DNA of 17,973 nucleotides from an uncultured Megasphaera sp. (GTDB lineage: Bacteria > Bacillota > Negativicutes > Veillonellales > Megasphaeraceae). The notes below the pieces were generated by a model. The model saw nothing but the letters and a program-made list of their open reading frames with translations, was not told where the DNA came from and made no database searches. Shown here piece by piece: positions 1 to 7,079 of the stretch. Both the position numbers and the translations under genes were made by a program. The stretch's first letter is position 1, and every line of letters starts with the position of its first letter. Location: assembly GCA_900540735.1 (NCBI GenBank), contig UQHB01000050.1:1-17973 (forward strand). Reading direction: 5' to 3'.

Positions 1-651
1 TACACGAAATCTACTGTGAGTTTTTTAGTTGTCGCACTTTATTTTACAATCTATCTTGTAAAAATGCTTGAAGAAGGATTGTTTCAAACAGTCTATGATG
101 CGCAGACCTTTGATATTCCAGCGATTCAATCGATTGCCAGTCACGCAAACCACGTCGAAATGTCGGCTTCTATGTATGCCAGCCCCGTTGTCAATGATTT
201 AGATGTCGTCTTTTTATCGGCAACAGAAGTAGATGTAGATTTTAATGTTAATGTCATTACAGACTCCAACAATATCTGCATGGGGGCATCGGGTGGACAT
301 AGTGATGCAGCGGCAGGTGCCGACGTCACGGTCATTATGTGCCCGGTCATCCGTGGCCGTTTGCCGATGATTCGTGACCAAGTACAAACCGTCGTCACGC
401 CGGGTGACAGTATTGACATCATCGTCACCGATAGAGGGATTGCTGTTAATCCTAAACGGCAGGACTTGTTGAAACTATTGCAACATAGTCATCTTCCTAT
501 CAAAACGATAGAAGAGCTACAAGCACTGGCATATACCTTGGTTGGTAAACCAGAAGAAACGCCCGTTTCGACGGATGACAACGATATTGTCGCTGTCGTA
601 GAATATCGGGATGGAAGCGTTATCGATACGATTCGTAAGCCCTTGGCCTAA
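1..651 (+). CDS. citF: Citrate lyase alpha subunit (citrate CoA-transferase), C-terminal part, 5' end outside window
   Basis: This is the last 216 codons of the citrate lyase alpha subunit, the CoA-transferase of the cytoplasmic CitDEF complex. That complex cleaves citrate to acetate and oxaloacetate in anaerobic citrate fermentation. The frame is open from base 1. Family-typical stretches are DFNVNVIT, the glycine-rich GASGGHSDAAAGAD, RGRLPMIRDQV, VVTPGDSIDI, DRGIAVNPKR and the ending EYRDGSVIDTI. CitF is usually about 510 residues, so about 40 percent is visible. The first 20 residues fit poorly: a conserved Gly-Gly-Ile-Thr stretch reads Tyr-Phe-Thr and is one codon short. This may be an error near a contig end or real divergence. 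No downstream cit gene follows, so citF is last in its unit; the composite hairpin at 655-734 ends it. Confidence 0.9.
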   Translation, partial: YTKSTVSFLVVALYFTIYLVKMLEEGLFQTVYDAQTFDIPAIQSIASHANHVEMSASMYASPVVNDLDVVFLSATEVDVDFNVNVITDSNNICMGASGGHSDAAAGADVTVIMCPVIRGRLPMIRDQVQTVVTPGDSIDIIVTDRGIAVNPKRQDLLKLLQHSHLPIKTIEELQALAYTLVGKPEETPVSTDDNDIVAVVEYRDGSVIDTIRKPLA

Positions 652-654
652 TAA

Positions 655-734
655 AAAAACTCCTCCGTCACGCTGGATACATACTGCTTGGCAGTGAGTA
701 GGCAGTATGCCCTAGCGTAGGACGAGGAGTTTTT
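655..734. terminator. Composite bidirectional terminator hairpin between citF and the Dps-like gene
   Basis: The outer arms AAAAACTCCTC (655-665) and GAGGAGTTTTT (724-734) are perfectly complementary. Nested inside are ACGCT (670-674) with AGCGT (714-718), and CATACTGC (680-687) with GCAGTATG (702-709), giving an extended 80-nt hairpin with internal loops. The right arm ends in a T-run for citF, and the left arm gives a T-run on the minus strand for the convergent Dps-like gene. It therefore probably terminates both. The structured insert is larger than an ordinary intrinsic terminator. Confidence 0.75.
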
Positions 735-758
735 GACTAAGGAAGAGTGGGGCCTTTC

Positions 759-1200
759 TTATTGTTGCATAGCTGTGAGGAACCAGAGGGTCTTGTTGTA
801 CTGTTTTAAGTGGTCTTCCAGGAGGGAGACTACATCGTACAGGTCTTCGGCATCGGCTTCTTTGCGGATTGCTTCAGCGTCTGCTTTTTAGGTCGTCAAA
901 TCTTTTTTGGACGATGGCGAGGACATCGCTAGAATGAAGTTCTACTGAGTCGGCTTCCTGAATGGTTGCGATTTCTAAGTACCCTTTGAGCGACGCTACG
1001 GGCTGTGCATCATGCATTTTAATCGTTTCCGCTACGGCATCAAAGACATCAGCGAAGCCATCGTACAAGGTTTCTAAATATTCGTGAACTGGTTTGAAGT
1101 CTTTACCGACCACATTCCAGTGTAAGTTGTGTAATTTGACGTATAATACGCCAACGTTGGCCAAATACACATTAAGAGATGAAACTAATTCTGCTTTCAT
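759..1200 (-). pseudogene. dps: Dps/ferritin-like DNA-protection protein, broken by a 1-base frameshift
   Basis: Dps-family proteins form 12-subunit shells that oxidise and store iron and shield DNA from peroxide. Residues H27, W28, H39, D54 and E58 reproduce the spacing of the inter-subunit ferroxidase site (H-x11-H-x14-D-x3-E). Translation from ATG 1200 stops at 874 after 108 residues. Continuing one base shifted past the five-T run at 885-889 restores a normal C-terminus (ADAEAIRKEADAEDLYDVVS through WFLTAMQQ) with a stop at 759-761, for about 146 residues, the usual family length. One extra base in a homopolymer explains this, either a sequencing error or a recent mutation. A good ribosome site (AAAGGAGG) precedes the start. 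The restored product would carry the helix that completes the four-helix bundle. Confidence 0.85.
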
Positions 1201-1237
1201 AGTAATGCCTCCTTTAATTTTTAAAATTATTAGTAGA

Positions 1238-1284
1238 TAATTAATATTAATTAATTATAAAATGCATTATCGTTTTTTTGTAAA
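1238..1284 (-). promoter_or_regulatory. Promoter of the Dps-like gene with a palindromic operator candidate
   Basis: On the minus strand a -10 TATAAT (1254-1259) lies 19 bases from a -35-like TTTACA (1279-1284). Directly downstream of the -10, 1238-1253 is a perfect 16-base palindrome, TAATTAATATTAATTA, in a very AT-rich stretch. PerR and Fur boxes are AT-rich palindromes of this kind, and PerR control of the Dps protein MrgA is established in Bacillus subtilis. Assignment to PerR here is inference, and AT-rich DNA yields such palindromes by chance. Confidence 0.5.
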
Positions 1285-1311
1285 GGGAAAATTTATTTTT
1301 TAGGTATACTA

Positions 1312-1346
1312 AAAAAGCTTGTCATGCGCAAGATGACAAGCTTTTT
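1312..1346 (-). terminator. Intrinsic terminator of the HD-sirtuin operon
   Basis: The arms AAAAAGCTTGTCAT (1312-1325) and ATGACAAGCTTTTT (1333-1346) form a perfect 14-bp stem with a 7-base loop. The A-run on the plus strand is a T-run on the minus strand, so it ends transcripts of the minus-strand operon that stops at 1417. It also separates that operon from the Dps-like gene promoter. Confidence 0.85.
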
Positions 1347-1416
1347 GTAATCTTAGATAAATCTGGTTTGATATAACTATATGACATATGTTATGAGTGT
1401 CATTCCCATTTAATGG

Positions 1417-2148
1417 TTAGACATGAATATGGTTGAAAACTTTGCCAATCGGTTCTTTAATGACCAAATCGGCACGGCTGTCCATGTCTGTAGACGATTT
1501 ATTAATCAAAACGAGTTTGTGGCCGTTATAGTAATTGACCAGTCCTGCAGCTGGGTAGACGACGAGGGATGTACCGCCAATAATCAGCATGTCTGCATGG
1601 CTAATGTAGTACAGGGCCGATTGGATAACGTCTTCGTCGAGCCCTTCTTCGTAGAGGACCACATCTGGTTTGATCGGGCCGCCACAAGCATCACATTTCG
1701 GTACGCCTGTAGAATGAAGGATGTATTCGGCATCAAAGAATTTGCCGCAATTTTCACAGAAGTTACGCAGGACGCTGCCGTGTAATTCCAAGACGTTTTT
1801 GCTGCCTGCTTTTTGGTGGAGGCCGTCAATGTTTTGGGTTACAATGGCTTTTAATTTACCGGCATTTTCCAGTTCTGCCAGTTTAATGTGGGCCATGTTT
1901 GGTTTTGCATCGAGGCAGAGCATTTTGTCTCTGTAGAAACGGTAAAATTCTTCTGGATTTTCGCGGTAGAAGGTATGGCTCAAAATGTGTTCGGGCGGAT
2001 ATTTGTACTGCTGGTTGTAGAGGCCGTCTGTACTGCGGAAATCAGGAATACCGCTTTCCGTAGAGACACCGGCACCACCAAAGAACACGATGTTGTCCGA
2101 CTTGTCGACCATATCGACGAATTGCTGGATTTTTTCTTCTTCGGTCAT
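1417..2148 (-). CDS. NAD-dependent protein deacylase, sirtuin (SIR2/CobB family)
   Basis: Sirtuins remove acyl groups from protein lysines using NAD+, giving nicotinamide and O-acyl-ADP-ribose. At 243 residues this has the bacterial single-domain size. Visible motifs are the NAD-binding GAGVST (25-30) with ESGIPDFRS, TQNIDGLH (104-111), the catalytic His123 in ELHGS, the zinc-ribbon cysteines C131, C134, C152 and C155, and GGTSLVVYPA (191-200). The stretch PDVVLYEE (161-168) replaces the usual PxVVxFGE. No Tyr-Arg desuccinylase signature could be placed with certainty, so deacetylase versus other deacylase activity is open. The start has a strong site (TAAGGAGGG). It lies 12 bp behind the HD-domain gene and is almost certainly co-transcribed with it. 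Confidence 0.93.
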   Translation of the reverse strand: MTEEEKIQQFVDMVDKSDNIVFFGGAGVSTESGIPDFRSTDGLYNQQYKYPPEHILSHTFYRENPEEFYRFYRDKMLCLDAKPNMAHIKLAELENAGKLKAIVTQNIDGLHQKAGSKNVLELHGSVLRNFCENCGKFFDAEYILHSTGVPKCDACGGPIKPDVVLYEEGLDEDVIQSALYYISHADMLIIGGTSLVVYPAAGLVNYYNGHKLVLINKSSTDMDSRADLVIKEPIGKVFNHIHV

Positions 2149-2160
2149 AACATTCCCTCC

Positions 2161-2652
2161 TTATAGGTCAAAGGTCTGATTTAACAAATCTATGCCGCTT
2201 TTCGTGCGGAAAATTTTATCACGGAAGTTACGGATTTTATCTTTCGGCAAATTATCTTCGTAGGCATTGACGAGAAAATCTGCTTCTAAGAGAATGCGGT
2301 AATCTATGCCGTCAATGTCGTGATACGTATGATGGTGTGCAATGAGGTAGCAAACCCGTTCGATTAGGTCTTCTGGTGCGTCCATTGATTCGAGAATTTC
2401 GCGAGCCGGTTTAGGCCCTTCTATTTCTTGGTAATGACCGCTGGAACTGCCGTATTTTTCTTCGGCTGCGTGAATGCCAATGTCGTGGAGTACAGCGGCA
2501 ACAGTGAGGATTTCTTGCGTTGCTGCCGGGAGTTGTTCTAATTTTCCAATCGTATCAGCATACGTATAGACTTTGAGGAAATGCTGAATACGACGGGCAT
2601 CGCCATGGTCAAAAGCCACGGCTTTTTGAATGAGCTTTGGAATAGAAACCAT
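2161..2652 (-). CDS. HD-domain metal-dependent phosphohydrolase, substrate unknown
   Basis: HD proteins hydrolyse phosphate esters of nucleotides or related compounds with bound divalent metals. The H...HD...D signature is complete: His24 in RIQHF, His56-Asp57 in AAVLHDIG, His106-His108 in AHHHTYHD, and Asp125 in LLEADFLVNA. At 163 residues it is a stand-alone HD domain without a GAF, response-regulator or synthetase part. A -10 TATAAT (minus strand, 2679-2684) lies upstream, back to back with the riboswitch-controlled promoter; its -35 is weak. It is the first gene of the operon with the sirtuin. The pairing hints at nucleotide or NAD metabolism, but the sequence does not name the substrate. 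Confidence 0.88.
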   Translation of the reverse strand: MVSIPKLIQKAVAFDHGDARRIQHFLKVYTYADTIGKLEQLPAATQEILTVAAVLHDIGIHAAEEKYGSSSGHYQEIEGPKPAREILESMDAPEDLIERVCYLIAHHHTYHDIDGIDYRILLEADFLVNAYEDNLPKDKIRNFRDKIFRTKSGIDLLNQTFDL

Positions 2653-2709
2653 ATTATATCCCTGCCTTTCTGTTCTTTATTATACTACAAACGAAAAGGG
2701 AAAAGAACA

Positions 2710-2739
2710 TTGACATAGCTTACATTCTCCCTGTATAAT
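2710..2739 (+). promoter_or_regulatory. Consensus sigma-A type promoter of the AICAR transformylase gene
   Basis: TTGACA (2710-2715) and TATAAT (2734-2739) are both perfect consensus hexamers with an 18-base spacer. Initiation near 2746 would start the RNA exactly at the first base pair of the riboswitch stem. Such a strong promoter suggests that control comes mainly from the riboswitch. Confidence 0.9.
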
Positions 2740-2746
2740 ACGAATT

Positions 2747-2815
2747 GAAACATGTGACTGACGGAAGTGGAATCAACCACGGGGAGCATGATTCGTATTA
2801 GCCGACCGTCTGGGC
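2747..2815 (+). ncRNA. ZTP (pfl) riboswitch aptamer
   Basis: The leader carries the conserved pfl core in order: GUGACUGACGG (2754-2764), a short hairpin GUGG/CCAC (2767-2770 with 2777-2780), GGGGAGC (2781-2787), then GCCGACCGUCUGGGC (2801-2815). The closing stem pairs GAA (2747-2749) with TTC (2792-2794) and CATG (2751-2754) with CATG (2787-2790) around one A-A mismatch. Known ZTP riboswitches bind ZTP and ZMP (AICAR), which build up when 10-formyl-THF is short, and turn on purine and folate genes. The controlled gene here uses AICAR as its substrate, which supports the call. Confidence 0.88.
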
Positions 2816-2845
2816 GAAGGTTCCCGGAGTGTCGGTATTTTTTAT
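2802..2845 (+). terminator. Riboswitch-controlled intrinsic terminator
   Basis: CCGAC (2802-2806) pairs with GTCGG (2831-2835), and CTGGG (2810-2814) with CCCGG (2823-2827). A T-rich run, TATTTTTTAT, follows. The 5' side of this hairpin is the same segment as the 3' part of the ZTP aptamer (GCCGACCGUCUGGGC). Ligand-stabilised aptamer and terminator are therefore mutually exclusive, which predicts a transcriptional ON switch. The ribosome site AGGAGGT (2856-2862) lies beyond it. Confidence 0.8.
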
Positions 2846-2869
2846 GTCTATATTCAGGAGGTAATCATA

Positions 2870-4045
2870 ATGAAAGAATTGCAATTAAAGTATGGCTGCA
2901 ATCCCAACCAGTCTGCGGCACGGGTGTACATGAAAGATGGAAACGACCTTCCTTTTACTGTCATGAACGGCCGTCCTGGCTACATCAACCTGCTTGATGC
3001 TTTTAATAGTTACCAACTCGTCAAGGAATTAAAAGAAGCAACAGGTCTCCCGGCTGCAGCTTCGTTCAAACACGTCAGCCCTGCTGGTGCTGCTGTAGCA
3101 ACTGATATGAGTGATACCCTGAAAAAAATATATTATGTAGATGATTTACAATTATCTCCCTTAGCGACGGCTTATGCTTGCGCTCGTGGTGCAGACCGCA
3201 TGAGTTCGTACGGTGATTTCGTAGCCTTATCGGATGTATGCGACGTCGAAACAGCAACGCTCCTCAAGCGGGAAGTGTCGGACGGTGTTATTGCGCCGGG
3301 CTATACAGCAGAAGCCTTAGATATCCTCAAAACGAAGAAAAAAGGCAACTATTGTGTCCTCCAAATCAATCCTGATTACGTACCGAATCCGATTGAATCG
3401 AAAGAAGTCTACGGCGTAACCTTCGAACAGGAACGGAACAACGCTAAGATTACGACGGACCTGTTCCAGAATCGGCCGACGAAAAATAAAGATATTCCTG
3501 AAGCAGCACAGCGCGATTTGCTCATCGCTTTGATTACGCTTAAATACACGCAGTCTAATTCTGTGTGCTATGTCAAAGACGGCATGACTATCGGCGTTGG
3601 TGCAGGTCAGCAGTCTCGTGTGCACTGCACGCGCTTGGCTGGGAATAAAGCTGATATTTGGTGGCTCCGTCAGAATCCGAAAGTCTTGAACTTGCCCTTC
3701 CGCGACGATGTTCGTCGTCCGAACCGGGATAACGCGATTGATGTCTACATTTCCGATGATTATGAAGATGTCTTAGCAGATGGTATTTGGCAGGATTTCT
3801 TTACGGAAAAACCGGAAGTCTTAACACGGGAAGAAAAGAAAGCTTGGATTGCCCAGCTCCACGGCGTAGCTCTTGGGAGCGATGCATTCTTCCCATTTGG
3901 CGATAATATCGAACGGGCTCATCGCAGCGGTGTCGATTATATTGCTCAGGCTGGCGGTTCTATTCGCGATGATAATGTCATCGAAACGTGCGATAAATAT
4001 GGCATTGCGATGGCCATGACGGGACTTCGCTTGTTCCATCACTAA
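2870..4045 (+). CDS. Stand-alone AICAR transformylase (phosphoribosylaminoimidazolecarboxamide formyltransferase)
   Basis: It transfers a formyl group from 10-formyl-THF to AICAR to make FAICAR, the penultimate step of purine synthesis, in the cytosol. At 391 residues it holds only the transformylase half of PurH; the N-terminal MGS-like IMP cyclohydrolase domain is absent. Key stretches are SFKHVSPAG (65-73) with the catalytic Lys67-His68 pair, KYTQSNSV (225-232), GAGQQSR (244-250), SDAFFPFGD (337-345), GGSIRD (362-367) and the C-terminal TGLRLFHH. IMP cyclohydrolase must come from another locus. Expression is probably set by the ZTP riboswitch just upstream, which reads the substrate pool. 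The start at 2870 has AGGAGGT eight bases before it. It appears monocistronic. Confidence 0.93.
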   Translation: MKELQLKYGCNPNQSAARVYMKDGNDLPFTVMNGRPGYINLLDAFNSYQLVKELKEATGLPAAASFKHVSPAGAAVATDMSDTLKKIYYVDDLQLSPLATAYACARGADRMSSYGDFVALSDVCDVETATLLKREVSDGVIAPGYTAEALDILKTKKKGNYCVLQINPDYVPNPIESKEVYGVTFEQERNNAKITTDLFQNRPTKNKDIPEAAQRDLLIALITLKYTQSNSVCYVKDGMTIGVGAGQQSRVHCTRLAGNKADIWWLRQNPKVLNLPFRDDVRRPNRDNAIDVYISDDYEDVLADGIWQDFFTEKPEVLTREEKKAWIAQLHGVALGSDAFFPFGDNIERAHRSGVDYIAQAGGSIRDDNVIETCDKYGIAMAMTGLRLFHH

Positions 4046-4068
4046 AAGCATATGTGTTCTGAATGGTG

Positions 4069-4139
4069 AAAGAGGGGCCACCCTTATTTCCTAAGCCGGG
4101 ATCTTCGAAACGGCACGGAAATAAGGGTGGCCCCTCTTT
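4069..4139. repeat. Long perfect inverted repeat (23-bp arms), probable terminator
   Basis: The arms at 4069-4091 and 4117-4139 are perfectly complementary over 23 bases (outer AAAGAGGGGCC, inner TTATTTCC). They enclose a 25-base loop that itself holds GCCG (4095-4098) and CGGC (4111-4114) around a TTCGAA core. The element begins 23 bases after the AICAR transformylase stop, so it probably ends that transcript. Only three T residues follow the stem, unlike a classical intrinsic terminator. It could also be a dispersed palindromic repeat. Confidence 0.7.
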
Positions 4140-4256
4140 GTCGCACATTGGTAGTTAATTTTTTAGTGATGGCGCAAGCTCATGGGGAAGAGAGCGTCTT
4201 TCTTTCTGGTTTAGTTTTTGGTATGATAAGGTAAAAATTGTAGTGAGGTGAAACGA

Positions 4257-6263
4257 ATGGAATGGTATCGGTCTGTGTGTCCTTATGATTGTCCTGATGC
4301 GTGTGGTTTGTTGATTGGTGTAGAGAATGGCAAAGTTGTCAATGTCAAAGGGAATCCAGCTCATCCATTTACGCGCGGGACGTTGTGCGCCAAGATGAGT
4401 CATTACGAACGGACGATTTATAATGAAAGGCGTATCTTGACTCCGCTCAAGCGGACAGGGCCGAAGGGAATCGGCCAGTTTGCGCCTATTTCGTGGGATG
4501 AAGCGGTAGAGACAATCGTCACGAAGTGGCGGCAGATTATGGATGTATACGGAGCAGAAGCGATTTTGCCCTATTCTTATGCTGGGACAATGGGGATTTT
4601 GCAGCACGATGCGCTCCATGCGTTGTGGTACAAGTTAGGGACTGCTGAGCTAGGGCGAACGATTTGTGCCGCTGCTAAAGGGGCTGGTTGGAAATCGGTC
4701 ATGGGTGACACGTACGTCGTACCGCCCCAAGAGGCACAGCACAGCGACATGATTATTCTTTGGAGTCTCAGTATGCTCGCGACGAATGTCCATTTCCTTC
4801 ATGACGTGAAAATCGCCAAAGCAAAGGGCGCAGCCCTTTGGTGCCTCGATACGTATGAGACCCAGACGGCGCGCTATGCAGACCATTTCATTCGTATCAA
4901 ACCGGGCACAGATGGTGCTTTTGCCTTAGGTGTAGCTCATGTCTTAGCTGCAGACGGACTAGTCGATAGAGATTTTTTACAACGCTATGTACAGGGCTGG
5001 GACGAATGGCACGACACGATCTTGCCGAAGTATACACCGGCTTATGTGGAATCCATCACGCACGTACCACAAGAGCAGCTTATAGCCTTTGCCCAGGCCT
5101 ACGGCCAAGCTCGGGCACCGTATATTCGCCTAGGCAGCGGCATGTCGCGGTATACAAATGGCGGCATGACGACGCGGCTCATTTCGATTTTACCGGCTCT
5201 CGTCGGTGCGTGGCAGCATGAGGGTAGTGGTGTCTTAACGTCGACCAAAACGAGCCAGGCCTTTGATAAAAAAATCGTCAATCGCGAAGACTGGAAACAA
5301 CCAGGCAAGCGGCACATCAACATGTGTCGTATTGGTGAAGCCCTCCATGATACGACGAATCCCATTAAGAGTCTCTTTGTCTACTCGTCGAATCCGGCTT
5401 GTACGGCACCAGACCAAAATGCCGTCATTGCAGGCCTCTTGCGCGATGATTTATTTACAGTCGTGCACGAACGGTTCCTGACGGACACGGCAAACTATGC
5501 AGATATTGTCTTACCAGCGACGACCTCTGTGGAGCATAACGATATCTATGGTAGTTATGGCCAATATACACTCGGCATTGGACGGGCTATCATTCCGCCA
5601 CTGGGCAAAAGCAAATCGAATTGGCAAGTGGCGCAGCTTTTAGCGAAGGCTTTCGGCATGGATGACCCATTTTTTGTGCAATCAGAAGAAGACCTTATTG
5701 ACCAGCTCGTGGCCAGTACGGCAAAATGGCCGACTCCTGTTGACACAGACGCACTGCGCCGTACTGAACCGACGACGCTGACCTTACCGGAACATTACAA
5801 AATGAACTTTTTAACGCCGTCTGGGAAAATCGAAATTCGCAATGACCAAGAAGCTATGCCCTTACCGGATTACGTGCCACCTCATGGCGATGATGGTGCG
5901 TATCAGCTCGTCAATAGTCCGGACCCGCGTATTTTAGATTCGTCCTTTAATGAACGAGATGAGTTGACGGCGACGAAGACCCAGACTTTGTGGATGCATC
6001 CGGCTGATGCGGCGGCTGCAGACTTGCACGAAGGGGAGCAGGTCGTTGCTTTTAATGAACGAGGGGGTGTTGAGTTTACACTCCATATTACGGAGAAGAC
6101 GGCACCGCACCAAGTCGTAGCCGAAGGAGTATGGTGGATTGCCAGAGGTCATGGGGACCGCTCCATAAACGCCCTTACATCCCAGCGATTAGCCGATAAA
6201 GGCGGCGGCAGTACTTTCTACGACGTGTGCGTTAGCGTCGCCAAAAAGAGCAGGGCACGTTGA
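4257..6263 (+). CDS. Molybdopterin oxidoreductase (DMSO reductase/formate dehydrogenase-like superfamily)
   Basis: A 668-residue cytoplasmic protein of the bis-MGD molybdenum or tungsten enzyme superfamily. The N-terminus binds one [4Fe-4S] cluster: C8, C12 and C16 in CPYDCPDACG, with C44 in GTLCAK. A central molybdopterin domain follows. The C-terminal dinucleotide-binding domain (about 545-660) contains TLWMHPADAAA and EGVWW. No Tat signal or membrane helix is seen. The metal ligand is unclear: no selenocysteine, and the likely zone (CAAAKGAGW, 137-145) has no certain Cys or Ser ligand. ATG 4257 is preferred over the in-frame GTG at 4248, because the GAGGTG ribosome site (4244-4249) overlaps that GTG. 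The substrate cannot be told. Its 3' end overlaps the convergent Fe-S gene by 32 bp. Confidence 0.88.
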   Translation: MEWYRSVCPYDCPDACGLLIGVENGKVVNVKGNPAHPFTRGTLCAKMSHYERTIYNERRILTPLKRTGPKGIGQFAPISWDEAVETIVTKWRQIMDVYGAEAILPYSYAGTMGILQHDALHALWYKLGTAELGRTICAAAKGAGWKSVMGDTYVVPPQEAQHSDMIILWSLSMLATNVHFLHDVKIAKAKGAALWCLDTYETQTARYADHFIRIKPGTDGAFALGVAHVLAADGLVDRDFLQRYVQGWDEWHDTILPKYTPAYVESITHVPQEQLIAFAQAYGQARAPYIRLGSGMSRYTNGGMTTRLISILPALVGAWQHEGSGVLTSTKTSQAFDKKIVNREDWKQPGKRHINMCRIGEALHDTTNPIKSLFVYSSNPACTAPDQNAVIAGLLRDDLFTVVHERFLTDTANYADIVLPATTSVEHNDIYGSYGQYTLGIGRAIIPPLGKSKSNWQVAQLLAKAFGMDDPFFVQSEEDLIDQLVASTAKWPTPVDTDALRRTEPTTLTLPEHYKMNFLTPSGKIEIRNDQEAMPLPDYVPPHGDDGAYQLVNSPDPRILDSSFNERDELTATKTQTLWMHPADAAAADLHEGEQVVAFNERGGVEFTLHITEKTAPHQVVAEGVWWIARGHGDRSINALTSQRLADKGGGSTFYDVCVSVAKKSRAR

Positions 6264-7041
6264 CGACGCATTTGCCGCATACTTCACTGCCCACGCTGTT
6301 ACTGCCTGTGCCGTCTTCGTTGGCATAGGAACTGCCGAAATCGAGATAAATTTTCGCGTTTTCCTGGCAGACATGAAAGCACTTTTTCCTGTCGTAGCCA
6401 GAGAGGGGCAACGCTCCGGAAGGACAATGTTTGACGCACACGCCGCATAGGCCTTTGCTCTTGTAGAGGCATAATTCTTTGGTCAGCGGTGCATCTGGCG
6501 TGACCGCGAGATTAGTCACGACCGTGCTGTACCTGCCGCAACAGCCTGCTTTCGTAATGAGCATGTTGTTGATACCAAAGGTTCCGAGACCAGCCAGGCG
6601 GGCAATATGCCGTTGTGACCAGTAGCTAATCAGTTTTTCCCGGTCGAACGTCGTCGATTCGACACCAATACCGGCATGATATCCTTGGCCTTTTACATAG
6701 GCAATCAACGCTTCATTCATATCCCTAAAGAGCGTGTTCGTTTCTTCGTACGTTCTGGCCCATTCTGGTGACGACAGGCTGCCTGCTTGCGCATTGGTTT
6801 GGACCATTTCTTTCGTAAAGGGCACGAAGTAAGCAATAATAATAGACGCATCGGCGACGATGTCTTCAGGCATGACGTGGCGCGGTGAAATGAGGGGCTT
6901 TAGCTTATGAATATCCGGATGGTGCGCATCGGCAAAGCCCACTAGGGGCGTACCCCAATGGGCAGCAATCGTCGGGCGTGCTTCGTAAGCTTGGACAAAC
7001 TGCTGGATAAACTCTTCTATGTCTTGTTTCGTTAGCATCAT
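6232..7041 (-). CDS. QueG-like 4Fe-4S protein (epoxyqueuosine reductase family, COG1600-type)
   Basis: A 269-residue protein resembling the epoxyqueuosine reductase family. The central stretch SYWSQRHIARLAGLGTFGIN (139-158) followed by NMLIT matches the conserved family core. Cysteines form a ferredoxin-like cluster, C199-x2-C202-x3-C206-Pro, with further C191, C221, C225, C255, C258 and C264. The last group (C-x2-C-x5-C) is not the standard ferredoxin spacing. QueG itself is longer and uses cobalamin; many short anaerobe paralogues have no assigned role. This one is probably a redox protein rather than proven QueG. Two Met codons open the gene (7041 and 7038) behind AAAGGAAG. It is divergent from the LysR remnant and convergently overlaps the molybdopterin oxidoreductase gene. 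Confidence 0.82.
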   Translation of the reverse strand: MMLTKQDIEEFIQQFVQAYEARPTIAAHWGTPLVGFADAHHPDIHKLKPLISPRHVMPEDIVADASIIIAYFVPFTKEMVQTNAQAGSLSSPEWARTYEETNTLFRDMNEALIAYVKGQGYHAGIGVESTTFDREKLISYWSQRHIARLAGLGTFGINNMLITKAGCCGRYSTVVTNLAVTPDAPLTKELCLYKSKGLCGVCVKHCPSGALPLSGYDRKKCFHVCQENAKIYLDFGSSYANEDGTGSNSVGSEVCGKCVVNVPCSFWRR

Positions 7042-7079
7042 ATAGACTTCCTTTCTGTTCTTATCTCTCTTTGGGCTGT

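Noticed and set aside
880..895. Programmed ribosomal frameshift in the Dps-like gene
   Set aside because: The shift needed is +1 at CTA-AAA-AGC with no known stimulator, and Dps needs no such control; mutation or sequence error is simpler.
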